From NCBI GenBank assembly GCA_030704615.1, contig CM060733.1, positions 15,872,001-15,936,000 on the forward strand: DNA of 64,000 bases, written 5' to 3'. Below the pieces are notes generated by a model. It made no database searches. It saw only the letters and a program-made list of their open reading frames with translations, and was not told where the DNA came from. Shown in pieces: positions 12,721-24,700 of the stretch; the stretch's first letter is position 1, and each line of letters starts with the position of its first letter. Made by a program: the position numbers and the translations under genes. Source of the stretch: Takakia lepidozioides (lineage: Eukaryota; Streptophyta; Takakiopsida; Takakiales; Takakiaceae).

Positions 12721-13919
12721 CAGACTCATCTATAAAATTAAGCCGTTTTCTTCAAGTTCTTCTAACGCTTGTCACCATGGTCCATATCTGCAAAAATGCA
12801 TGAATATTAGTAGGGGCTCTTCTTTGTTGAAGAGAGCACAAGTGATACCAGGTAATACCTTTCAGTAGGGACATGGTGGCAGTTGTCCAGAGCTTTAATG
12901 GTTGATGTGTGCCGTACATTAAAACTCGGATTGCGGAAGGCTGGCGGAACTGTGCTTACTTGAGTTAACACACATGAATATGAGGTGATTTCAGGGCAGG
13001 TCGTGGTGAAACTTGCGCCTAGTGGCTTGGTCACAGAGGTGGCTCCCATTTCATATCCCTGTCTTTATTTTTTTTTGTGTTTATGGACTGGTCTGTGATC
13101 AACTACACGTCATGGCAGCTCTTTGCAGCTTTTGGTGAATTAAGTGGTCAAGCTAAGACCAGCAAGAAGCCATCAAGTTGTGCGGTGTAGCTAGCAAAAT
13201 CAGAGTTATCTGGAAGGGCTACAGCTCTGGAGCGAGAGGTTTCTTGCCGCCGAGCTAGCCAACGGTTGCATGGGGCTGGAACATTTGCAATGTGAGGGCA
13301 ATGCTGGCCGCAGACATGGTTGGTGGCATCAGGCACCTTGACCATTATCAGGGCTTCAGGGTTATAAGGACGAAACAAGAGAGCCTATCATACCCGTGGA
13401 GTTGGATTGTTGGAGTGTGCGTGAGGGCAACGAACTGTCTGGCAAAAACGGGATAGTAAAATTGCAGGTCGTTAGGAGTAAGTGGACAGGGAGAAGTTAG
13501 TCTGCACGCCTTGATCATGAGCCATTGTTGTCAGCCTGCAGGTCAGTCGAGCTTGGGGACTAATTTGACATCATATACTGAAGATCTAAGTCATTGTTCA
13601 TGGTGGATCAGAAGCTCATGAAAAGCAGCATGTGTGCTAGTGAACTAGTGAAGATTATCATGCCGTTAGCTGCATACGTCTTTGATCATGAGCTAGCGTT
13701 GTGACAAATTGAACTAGATCATGGAATAGATCGACAGAAGGTTGCCATTGCTCGTGGTTGACGAGTAGCTTGATACGGCCTGTGTATATTCAAGGCAATG
13801 GTCACTGGAGACGATTGAACAATTAGATTAAAATTGTCATCGGTTCTAGTGTGGTAGTCGTGAACTCTGAAATCGTAGAGAACACGGGGAGTTGCGAACT
13901 GGTGACTTGGAGTTGCAAA
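12721..13919. other. no gene recognised
   Basis: Minus-strand frames at 12807-13049 and 13148-13378 have no motif that I recognise. Nothing else can be supported. Confidence 0.4.
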
Positions 13920-14141
13920 ATATCATGAGCACAACATTTTCCAAAGGCGTTTTTTGCAAAGAACTTGATATGAGGACTATGCTTTCTTGCTCATTCCAGT
14001 ATGAAATCGCAGTCGGCATGAATGCATCAGCCGACGATTATCCACATGTTTGCCATTAGCTCTTGGAAGTCGAAACAAGCATACCACATGAAATGCATCC
14101 TCCCATTTTGACAAAGAGAAACCAACACTTAGTAAGCTGTT

Positions 14142-14364
14142 CAGCGTCCGAGAAATAATTTCAGTTGAACCAGTCAATGACCCCTCATTCTGAAAACCAA
14201 CCGGCTAAGTGGGTTGGCAGTTGCTTCCACTTAATGGTAACTGCAATAGTCAATTTCCTATGTGAACATACTCGGTAAATTTCCGAAGGTTTCAATTTTC
14301 ACTCGGAAATCCTCAAAATCAGTCGGCTAGCATGTAATTGGTTGCCGGTTCTCCCCGTTGGTTG
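14142..14364. mobile_element. hAT-like MITE (223 bp)
   Basis: The insert starts CAGCGTCCGAG and is flanked by the 8-bp direct repeat AAGCTGTT at 14134-14141 and 14365-14372. The left arm of the inverted repeat holds one copy of the target (AACAGCTT at 3170-3177) and no insert, which is a direct empty-site comparison. Terminal inverted repeats are weak. The 8-bp duplication and the CA start suggest hAT; no protein is encoded. Confidence 0.75.
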
Positions 14365-15509
14365 AAGCTGTTAGTAGAGCTATTCACCTAGCCTCCTATA
14401 TTGCTTACCCTGTGGTTGGATATTTGTGCCTTGCATGTGCATAACCTGGGTGATGTTGGGTTCAATCCTTCAACATGTGCCTTAAACCGTCCATAGGCCC
14501 CTCAATGGGTTGTGTGTTGAGCTATAGGCTCTGTCAATTCACTGGACGTTAAAGAAACTTTATCTTTATCTTTATCTTCCTAAAATTCAGCTACTACACT
14601 CGACCAAGTTTGCAAGACTAGGTATGCACACCTCCTTGCTAGGAAATAGCTTATAGTAACAATGAAATGGCACAATATTGTCAAAGTACAATTCAGCTCT
14701 TAAGCTAAGGGCCACCTCTCACTCTAGTCCTTTTCAAGGTTCAAATAAAACTAGAAAGCCTCCAAGCTTTGCTAAAACATCTAGCAAGCTCTAAGCCTCA
14801 AGCTTCTAAATACTGGATCCTTGCAAATGATCGTACAAGTTAAGGCATTTAGTAAGAGCTAGAAAAAATATTACTATTACTCTTCAACACTAAGAAGCTA
14901 AAACCAAACAAGACTAACCAAGGGGGAATGTTATTTCCTGAGCCACGAGTGAGAAAAAAGACCGGAAAATGAAACATGAGCGACAATGTACCAAATTCAT
15001 TTGTATCCACTGAAATAGAACAATGTCCCAGTGGAAACATGGTCATGCCCAACCGCTGTAAAATTATAAGCATGTCACGGATATTGGTCTGGTTGCATGG
15101 AATATTTGTAGATTATTTTTTGTAAAAAAAATATAGACGCCAAAGGGCTACTGCCTTCCAGCTGAAAGGTGGACGCTTTCATGACACACCAGACTGTGGT
15201 TTGAACCCACAACCACATCCAACGTGGTATGCCCACTAGGCTACATGCTGGTTGTCTTATTTTATGTATAATGTACTCTGTTTGCTCCCCATGGACAAAT
15301 TGGGGCACTCTGCATAACGTGGTGATATATGTAATATAATAAGAAATTAAACTACATCAATATGAATACAATACATTAGGAAGACACCCAATTACTTTGT
15401 CCACATACGTAGGAAAAGTTCATATATATTTTGGAGGATCCTGCATTTGGTCGTATTTATTCCTCAAAAAAGCAGCGAAATGCAACATTTTTCTTATATG
15501 AAATGTGAC

Positions 15510-15725
15510 ACCAACAGTTAGTAGCTCAGTTGGTTAAGTGCACTGAGTGCCACCCAGATGATTCTGGGGTCAAATCTTGCTACTGACGGGTGTGGTATGG
15601 TTCCTGGGCGGTGTCCCACTCATTCGCCTCCATGGCGCATAAATGAAAGAGGTTATTTTCTCCTCTCGCTACAAAGGGGCCTGATTTGTGAGCTGTCGCT
15701 CCTAGGTGTTTTTTAAAAAAAAAAC
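15510..15725 (+). mobile_element. tRNA-derived SINE
   Basis: The head carries RNA polymerase III internal promoter boxes: box A TAGCTCAGTTGG at 15522-15533 and box B GGGTCAAATCT at 15567-15577. A body follows with a hairpin AGAGG-TTATTTTCT-CCTCT at 15648-15665, then an A-rich tail (15713-15724). The flanking direct repeat AATGTGAC lies at 15502-15509 and 15726-15733. The left arm of the inverted repeat has a single AATGTGAC (minus strand, 2284-2291) and no SINE, so the insertion came after the duplication. A related fragment lies at 622-775. Confidence 0.85.
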
Positions 15726-15727
15726 AA

Positions 15728-17500
15728 TGTGACCTTTTTTGCGAACTACAATTCAGACTCGGATGCGCTTTTGATATGTCATAGGAAGTGGGCCTTCTGG
15801 GAACAAGGTGGTATCTCTCATTTCTCTCATCTCTGTAACTCTGGAGGGTTTGTTTCTCCGAGGCGACTTCTTCTCTTTATGCTCATAGAGCTTTATCCTG
15901 GGATACTGTCACATCCGAAATCCCTCCTGAATGGATTTCTCTCTGTTCCCCTCCAGCTAACATTCGTCCTTTGCAAGCTTGTTAGGTGGCTCTGATGGTT
16001 AATTTGGATTGTATGCTCTCTATGCCATCTCTAGATCTAACCAAGTTGTTGAGGGTTGGAGATTCGTGGTGGACAGTGTGGGAACTTTACTTTCACCTAC
16101 CCCCTTCTCTGCTCATAAACATCAGGGTGTTTTCCTTGGAGACTGGAGACATCAGCTCTACTCCCCCTCATGTTATCTTCTATTATGCTGCCAATTTTCG
16201 CTGGTTCCTTTCTGCCCCCTTGCAGATGCTTCAGTTCGACCCAACCGAGTGGAAATGGATGTCTAAAAAACATTTGGTTATATTGTTAAGTTGGGTTACT
16301 CCTTTAATCCCCCTATTTTTTCCAGCTCTAAGTGGAAAGATAAGCGGCAACAATTGTCTGATATCCCTGCTGATTGGAAGCCTATTTGGAAAGACATTTG
16401 GAGAAAGGATAAAACGGCCAAGGTAAGTGGCTTCTTGTGGAAGTTGGTCACTTTATTCTTCTCGTTTTTAGCTTTATCTTTGACTCTCCCCCTCCTTGCT
16501 CCATCTGCTCATCTCAGAGCTGCGTGACGATTGAACATTGCTTGGTTAACTGCCCCTTCTCCACTTCTATACGGTCTGCTGCTAGCAGATACTATGCCCT
16601 ATGAAGACCCGACTTTTCTTCGAATCCTTCTGTTATACTCTTGAATTACCTTAACCAATAAAATCTCAGTTACATAAGCAGACTATGAATGAATCCCAGT
16701 TTGATGATGAACCACCCATAATACATTCAGAATGGCAATGTGTGGTCCCCATGTCTTGTGTGAGCAACCTTGCGTGCGCATGTCTTGTGGAATATTTTTG
16801 GAATAGCAGATGCTCTTGGGTCTATTCAGGTGCCCAACCTTATGTTAGAACAGTGTTGTATACGGTTCACTCAGACATTATGTTTGAGACCCGCAAGGCT
16901 TGGTGTACTTTGTGTGCAGAGAAGTTCCGAGAGAAAGAGAAGGCAGTTACTCGCTGATTTTGACAGCACCTAGGGAAAAAGGGGATGTCTCGGCTCCAGA
17001 ACTTCGGATTCAAAGGTTCTCTGGAACGACAGTTTCCCTCCATGCTGGGAGCTTGGCTAGTGCTCAACATTTTCCCTTGGACGGCGAAGAGTCCGACATC
17101 AATTGGAGACATAAGAGAGGCCTTAGAGGAGGAAAATCTAAAGCTCAAATGTCCTATGATTCTTCTAAATGTAAAAGGGGTTCTGCTTAGTTCTTCTTGC
17201 GTGCTGCTCCTGTTCTCCTTCTCTCTGCTTTCTGCTGTTCATGATCTTTGGTGAAACTTGAGCCTTAGGACACGTTCTTCCGGCTCGTTTCTTCTTGATT
17301 TTCTCTAAGCTTAATAGGGATAGTGCTTAGTCCTTCTCGTTGCTCTGGGATTCCACTCCTCTTTGCAGCTCTTTTAGAATTTGGTCACGGGCCGGCGCCC
17401 CCTTTTTCATCCTTTATGGTTGTAATCGAGGTTATTTGTTCCTCACCCCTATGTAATACAATTCTGGCCCTTCCATCGGCCTTCTCCTTAAAAAAAAATT
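15728..17500 (+). pseudogene. LINE ORF2 C-terminal part with 3' end
   Basis: Continuous homology to a LINE tail, split over frames by stops and indels. The stretch at 15729-15995 matches the 1995-2288 remnant. A later part gives KAKVSGFLWKLV-like sequence, then a cysteine-histidine series (SCVTIEHCLVNCPFS, about 16515-16565) like the zinc-binding domain after plant LINE reverse transcriptases. Around 16780-16960 there are further LINE-like frames (WNIFGIADALGSIQ). The 3' end has a hairpin (GAGG-TTATTTGTT-CCTC at 17427-17444) and an A-rich tail at 17489-17515. Not active. Confidence 0.65.
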
Positions 17501-17699
17501 AAAAATAAAAAAATGAAAGAGAGAGGTGCCACAAACAGCCCAAACTACCGTCATAGTTTTACTATGTCGCCATTGGACCTTCCTCGCCCTAGAATTCCAA
17601 GGCTAACCACACACAACCACAAACAACGTGACCAGGTTTGGTTGAATGATGGTTTTCAAACTGACATATGATACGATTTCACGTGTGGTATCCCTTGGT

Positions 17700-17925
17700 A
17701 TGCTTCACGACTTTATCGAGGTTATTTTTTCCTCTGTCCCTCCCTTTTTTTAATGCATTGGGCAACCATCAATGGTTATACAGAGAGTTTCCCCCAGTTA
17801 GAGTTTCCCCCAGTTAGCCTTGAGGTCTCCCAGGTGGTTATTTTTTCCACCTTTTTATGAACGTTTATTTAAATTAATTTGATTAAAAGGGCCTCTGTCC
17901 CCTTTCCTTAAAGAAAAACAAACAA
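17700..17925 (+). repeat. two retroelement 3' tails with conserved hairpin
   Basis: Two more copies of the LINE/SINE 3' hairpin stand in tandem: GAGG-TTATTTTTT-CCTC at 17717-17734 and AGGTGG-TTATTTTTT-CCACCT at 17832-17852. The second is followed by a GGGCCTCTGTCCCC block and an A-rich tail up to 17925. Between them lies a small tandem duplication of AGTTTCCCCCAGTT near 17788-17816. They look like heavily 5'-truncated copies. Confidence 0.55.
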
Positions 17926-18726
17926 ATTGCAATTGGGGTTTCAACGAACGAAAGCTGGACCGTATCTCGTTCGTCTTTTGATCGACAGCGTCCACTCAGA
18001 AACCAAAAGAATTGATTTTTTAGCTGGAGTTCCACATTTTTCGTGCCGTCCACGGACGAGAAACAGAAACGGCGAGTATTGTGCCACGTCGGGGAAGAAG
18101 TGGAGGAGCCAAACGTCTCGTCTCTGTTTTGGCGGCACAGCCACCACGGCCCTTCAGTTCATGTTTGCTCTCGGGACGGTGTCGCCTGAAGCTTGGTTGC
18201 ACAATTCCATGCCGCAATCTTAGGTTGCTGCCTGCATCTCCTCTCTCTTCTCGTAGGTAGGTTTAGAGAGTCAGCAAGATTTCTTATAACTTGGTTGTGC
18301 TGTTCTTTATCTTTGTGTTGTTCTATGCAGGCCGTGTCCTTGCGTCCTGAAGTCCAGACTTTAGCAGTTGGAATTTGACCTTGATTTTTTTCATTGGCAG
18401 TCTGAAGCGTGGTATTTCAGCTCAAATTGGACCGTGCTTTAGAATTGAAACTGTGCACCTGATTCTGTTGAGTAGGTTGCGTGTTCTGGTGCAGTTTCTA
18501 TCTTTGCGGTTCGTTACGTGTAACATGGAGAAATGTTTTGTTTCTTCTTACAGGAATGCATTGAGCTAATTATCAATTGTTTTTGGCACGGGCTTGTGTC
18601 GCAGTTTTGCACCAAGCTAGCAGGTCTGACTCAGATTTTTCGGTCTTCTCCAGAAGTGTGCCATTGACACTTCTTCTTGGTGAGACATCTTTGCGATACG
18701 TAACACTTGACCTTCAGCTGAGTAAA
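17926..18726 (+). promoter_or_regulatory. upstream region of DDB2
   Basis: Expected promoter and 5' untranslated region of DDB2. A plus-strand frame runs in phase with the DDB2 start from 18577 without a stop, so an N-terminal extension of 50 residues is formally possible. I see no TATA box that I would defend. Confidence 0.4.
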
Positions 18727-21700
18727 ATGGCAAACAGGCCACGGAGGGAGGTTAGGAAAGTGATAGTTGAGAGGGATAGCGACTCTGAGGAAAGCTCTTC
18801 AGAAGAAGATGAAGACCAAGTGTCGGAAGAAGAAGCTAAAGAAGAACAAACCATTATGAAGGACGATACGGAGGAGGAGGGTCACGAGGAAGAGGAAGAA
18901 GAGGAGGAAGAAGACACGTCGGCCAAAAAGAGGAAGCGCATTACTATTAGTCTCAAAGGGGCCAAGCTTTGTAAGGTTTGAGTCACTGGCTGTGCATGAA
19001 ATCCGTGTACACTTTCTCTAAATTCCGCCTCCTTCCATGTTTTTCCATCTTACACTAGTGTTCCACTTAAACAGGTTTATGAGTTGTGATGTAAGGGATG
19101 TCAATTGATGCATGAAGCTGTGTTTGATGGAGCAAAGATTCTGCTCCTACAGTTCCGTCATGTGTAAAATTTCCAGCTTAGTGATAATTTGACAACTATA
19201 AAGTTGTGGAACAATTCTACTAAGAAGTAGAAACTTCGGTGTATTTTGCTAGCGTTTCACTGCAATGCATTCAACTCACGGAAACGGATTGTCGATAACC
19301 TTCCATGCTGGAAAATTTGGAAATGTACACTACTAACCTTTCAGAATGGGGGGTTTCTTACAAGTGTTTACTCTAATTGAAGTTTTTGTGGAGAGTATAA
19401 GAAGCTTAACATGGTTCCCATTTTTGGAAGCCATGCGTGGGCCTTGCAGTTTCCTGTTTGATTCAGTCAACACTTAGAATCTAGTTCAGGGGATTCTTTG
19501 TGGGAAAAGTCACACATTGATGCCATGAATGTAAATGTACCTCTATGACTGTCTTCATGTGCAACTAGTCAACAATTGTGCTGGTGCTGTACTTCCACCT
19601 TCTTTCAGCTTGGAGATAAAAACTGGAGGGCACCATGACCTTATCTCAACAATCTCTGTTTTTATTTACTAAGAGATTCAGGGATTGGACAGGTGTGCAA
19701 GGCCAAGGACCATCAGGCTGGTTTTGTGGGTTCGGTCTACATGGATTGTCCTAACAAACCCTGTTTTCTCTGCAAGAAGCCTGGTGAGTATCCTGAACTC
19801 CCACCTGTATCTTCTTTTTTCTTCCTCACTTCCTCCCTCCCCACTCCTCTCGGTGCACACAAATCAGTAAATAGGCAACACACATGGGCTGAGCAGGTAC
19901 GGAGGTAGCAATCTAGGTTGTAGGTGGTAATGACAGGGTGCAATCTGCAAGACAACATGCATTGAGCATTCAGTTATGGCAGGTCATACAACTGCCACGT
20001 GTCCTCACAGAGCAGCAACAGAGCATGGGGTGGCCCCGGCTCCACGGAGGCATTCGCTGGGGCTTGTTGATTTTGTACATGAGCGTCAGCTTCACAGCCA
20101 CCTACCTACTGTATGCTTCCTGTCCCCTTTTGAGACGCTTGTGTGGACTGATGTAAATGTAGTAGTAGTTTGTCTCATAAAGAGAGCTATCTCATGTGTT
20201 TCTTGATTTCCCTATGGGGTGGGTTTGTGTGTTTGGCCATTACAGGGAGTTCTTAACATTAATTCTGGTTCTTCTGGGTGGAGTGTTTCTATGTCTGTGT
20301 GCATGGAGAGATTTAGGAGAGCTGTGTGGTGACATGCATTGTATTCACAGTATAGGCACATCAAGAATGTGCATTCAGTCAAAGTTGTGTGCTCGCATGT
20401 AAAGCATAATATTTGAATTAAACACCTGTGAGATTCTGAAGTGGGTGTGAAAATTTGGTTTGGGATTTCCATCATTCTGAACCAAAGAAGATTTTGTTGG
20501 TGGCATGGCAACACTTTTCAGGTGAAACCTGCACCATTGATTCCAAATGTTGTGGACAGTGCCATAATCCGGCTGCATAGTCGGCGGGTGACATACATGG
20601 AGTTTCACCCCACAAAAGATAACCTACTCATCTCGGGTGACAAGGTGCTTATGAGCAGAGGGAGGGAAGGGTCCATGCAATTCTTTTCTCATGCTGAGTT
20701 GTCGAAATAGTTGAGGTGACAGAAGGTGTTACTCAGGGTTAAAACTAATAATTGTATTAACAATTGGTACCTCTTTCTACTGTGGTGGACAGAAAGGGCA
20801 GATTGGAATCTGGGATTTTGAAAAGGTGTTCGACAAGACAGTCTATGACACGGTGCATAGCTGCCTGGTCAATAGCATCAAGTGAGTTACTTCCATAGCA
20901 CACTGACGTAATCAAGTACGTGCTTTCTTTATATGTGCTTATTGTATTCATTTGGTATATCTCAATTTCTGATGGTTTACTTTGGGTGCTCTATGGACCT
21001 AGTCAGAAACTGCATGCATGCACACATCAGCACATTTATCAGTCTTTTACCAGGTGTTTATCATAGTAATGCTTAACCTGTTTGGAAGATGGTGGGGAAA
21101 AAGGCAGAGTGCACTACCTGCTGATCTTCAGGAAGATACTGATGGTGTGCCTTTGCTGCCTCCTCCTAATGTACAGATTTCATCCCGGGAATGATGGCAT
21201 GATCTACACAGCATCGTCAGATGGCAAAGTGTGTTACACGGACTTGGAGACGGGGATGCCTCAGGGTCTTGTTGATCTCAACCCTGATGGTTGGGCGGTA
21301 GGTCTCTTAACTGTTTGCTATTTGTATGAAGATAGTTCTTTAGACTCCTGTTTCAAGTTCAGTTTGCTTACCACAATTTTCCCTCTGACTTTTGCTGTAA
21401 GATATATAGTGTGTACATGTGCTCATCACGTGTAGGACCCCACAACTTTCTCAAAATATTGTTTTTTTCTCTTTTTCTTCGTCCATTTCATTTCTACTGT
21501 GGGGGACAGATGCTCCTCAGATGAAACCTTCTCTCTCTTCCTCCCTCTTGTTGTCTTGCTCTGCACATGTAGGCGGATTGGCGATGCAGATTGAAGTATA
21601 GCCTGTGTTCGTAGAGGGAAATGGTTTGGACAAATTCACTCTAATCTCTCTCTTCCCTCATGCAACGTTTTTAAGAGAAGAGGATTGTGTGTTGAGCCGC

Positions 21701-24700
21701 CAGGGTCCAGCAACATGGAGGATGATGTATGCTATGGATGTCAACACCCAGCGCAACGTGACCCTGGCTGCCGACAACTTTGGCTTTCTTCACCAGTATG
21801 TGCATCCCCTGGCCCTTTTTGCATTACTGAATTACATGGATTACTTCCTTATACATTGTCTTTGGTGTATTTTTATAACATGGGCTTGTATAGGGTCCAC
21901 GTATATCAACATCATGAAGAACATGTGAAAGTCATGGGGTTATTGAGTGTTTTTGCAGGGTTGACATGCGCTCGAACAAGGTTATAGGGAAGCCCATGGG
22001 AGTTCACAAGAAGGGCACAAAGGTTGTAGGCTTGCACTGCCACCCTATAGACCCAGACCTATTTCTCACCTGCGGAAATGACCACACGGTAGACTACATA
22101 CCAAACTTTTCTTTTTTGCCAAGACCTTTCTACTGGCCGTCACACATGTACACAGTAGACTTTCATTTCAGGGCCTCGTGGCAGTAAATTTCAGAGTCCT
22201 AAAACTTAAGTCTCTGAGTTATTACTCGTATTAACATAGTATGGAATCCAAACAAAATGTGCTGTATTTGCTGATGTCATTATGACTTTGTCTCTCCCAT
22301 AACTCTGGAAGTATGCTCAAGTAATTGTGTGGTATCTGCATGTACGAAGGAGCTTCATGATCTTAAAGTTCACCTCGGGAAGGACGTGTCTGTGCAGGCC
22401 AAAATGTGGGACATGAGAATGCTGGACTCTTCCAGCCATCTTGTGGTGCTTCCTCATCCCAGGGTGGTCAACTCTGCCTATTTTTCCCCAGTTACAGGGA
22501 ACAAAGTTTTGACTACGTGTCAAGACAACAGAATACGAATCTGGGACTATATTTTTGGCGATCTATCCGAGCCGAGCAGGGAAATTGTGCATAGCCATGA
22601 TTTTAACCGCTACCTCACTAACTTCCGTTGTGAATGGGACCCAAAGGTTGACTCTTTGACTCTATTTCTGAACCCACCCAAGTTATTAGACCTGCCTTGG
22701 AGTACGGATCTGCTATATGGGTTGATAACTCCAACCAGGCTAAGTCTCTAGAATCCATTCAAGTGGGGGTGCTTAAGGAGTGTATGTCAGCATGCTCCAA
22801 AACAGCCAATGTGGCTGTTCGGGGTGAGTTTGGCATTCCGTCCTTAAGCTCCCGACGAGATGAATTCAGGTCAGATGGTGGGGTCAGCTGCAACATATGC
22901 CCAACACCAGATATCCTAAGTTAATCGACTCTATATCTTGGAAACAGGACCGCCCTGTCAAACAGGCTAAGTCCTGGCAGAAGAGAGTAGAAGCGATCCT
23001 CGAGGACCTGGACCTGGATCCGCAAGTCTTGACCCTGCTGGATAAATCTGACTTAGAGGCTGTAGTGTCCTCAGCCATGTCTGTTGCCATGAGATTGTCT
23101 GATGAAAATGAAGTTAGGCAGAAAACTTCCCTGAACTTGTTTCCAGTCTGTGACATGGGGGAGGACATCTTGGATGACCTCAAGGGTCTACCCACTCTCG
23201 GCACGAGACTGAAATTTAAACTCAGGGCAGGAAGCCTACCTTTGAACAGCAAACAGAAGCAGAGAGGAAAGGGAGAGTGCAATTGCCCATTGTGTGGGCA
23301 ATCTGAAGACAGTATTCATTTTCTGATACACTGTCCGGGGTTCTCTCACCAAAAAAATGCTCTCTTCAAATCTATTAAGGGAATTGTGCCTGTACCCCTG
23401 TTTACCAACTTTGAAAGTCTCGAGGCTGAGCCAAAAGCCCAGGCCCTCCTGAGGCCTAGTTTTTGGGCAAATCACACACAGCAGATTGATGCTTGTGTGA
23501 AGGGATTTCTAGAGGATATCTGGAAAACCCGGATTAATTCTTTATATGGAGGTAAGTCTTACTACCAACGTCAGCCCCTGACAGAGGTAGGTTCTGTCCC
23601 TTTTGTTCCCGCTCAAACTGGGCGCGGGGTCAATGGCCACAAGGCTACAGCAAACAACGTCTTATGAGTACAATCTGAACCCACCCAAGTCAGATAGATA
23701 TAGAGCAATCAATACTTTCCGGTTGGAGATATCCAAGTCTTGTAAATTTTTTGCTAAGAGTCTCAAAAAGTTGTTGGGAAGGTGCATGATCTTTGGTTTT
23801 CTGTGGCTCCAATGTTTTTGTCTGTCAAAGACTGGAAGAAGGAACCATGTGAAGGTGAATCCAGGATATTGCTCAGGCATGCATACCTGGTCTGCTTCAC
23901 ATGTATTTTTATCATTCCGCCCAGTTTGTGGATATATCCGACTGATGAACATGATGGAGTCTTTAGTTGGCACTGAGATTCCTTGTTCCTATAGTCACAT
24001 GCAAGTTCTGCTTCCAACCAAAAATTCTTGAAATGTTGTCGAGTGCCCATCTTTAGTGTCCTTAGCACTGACACAGTAGAAAGGGCAGTGGATTGAACAC
24101 AGGAGCAACTTATGCAAGCGTTTGCTGCTATGTATGAATTTACACATATGCTTCATTTTACTGAGACACTGGTACAATTTGGCACAGGACCCCTCGGAGT
24201 GCTTGGCAGTCATAGGACGCTACATCAGTGACGATTTCAATGGAGTTGCATTACATCCTATTGACTTCATCGATGTGAGCACAGGACAACTAGTAGCTGA
24301 AGCAGTTGATCATAACATTACGACCATCAGCCCTGTCAATAAGTTACACCCTCGGCTTGATGTCTTGGCTACCGGCAGCTCCAGGTTTGCATCTGCCATT
24401 TAGCGAAAGAGTGAGACATGTAGAATAGAGAAAGAAGGAGCATTTCTCCTGAGTTTTGTGTGATGTGTTCATTACAGTCTATGGAGACATAAGAGGTGTA
24501 GTGGCATGGCTGGGTGTGTGGGCATGCGCGTGATTGGACTGGATTATTTGGTATGGGTTAAATGACCTGATACAGGAAAGAGAAGTTATTTTAATGTCCA
24601 GCAGATTAACATCCAGCAAAGTTTGAGAAAATACAAAAGAAGAAACCCGCAGCCTGTCACCATTGATGGTGGCGGGCTCCAGGACAGCGTCTAGGCCCCA

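Larger units (their letters stand above)
13920..15990. repeat. right arm of a large inverted repeat
   Basis: Reverse-complement partner of 2015-3400 but about 700 bp longer. The extra length is mostly a 223-bp MITE with its 8-bp duplication (14142-14372), a SINE (15510-15733) and about 260 bp at 14945-15205 that the left arm lacks. Between these insertions the arms align over their whole length with scattered substitutions, so the duplication is old enough to have diverged. Confidence 0.8.

Noticed and set aside
15519-15590. A tRNA gene
   Set aside because: Box A and box B are present, but the arms do not fold into a full cloverleaf by eye and the sequence is the head of a SINE with target duplication and A tail.
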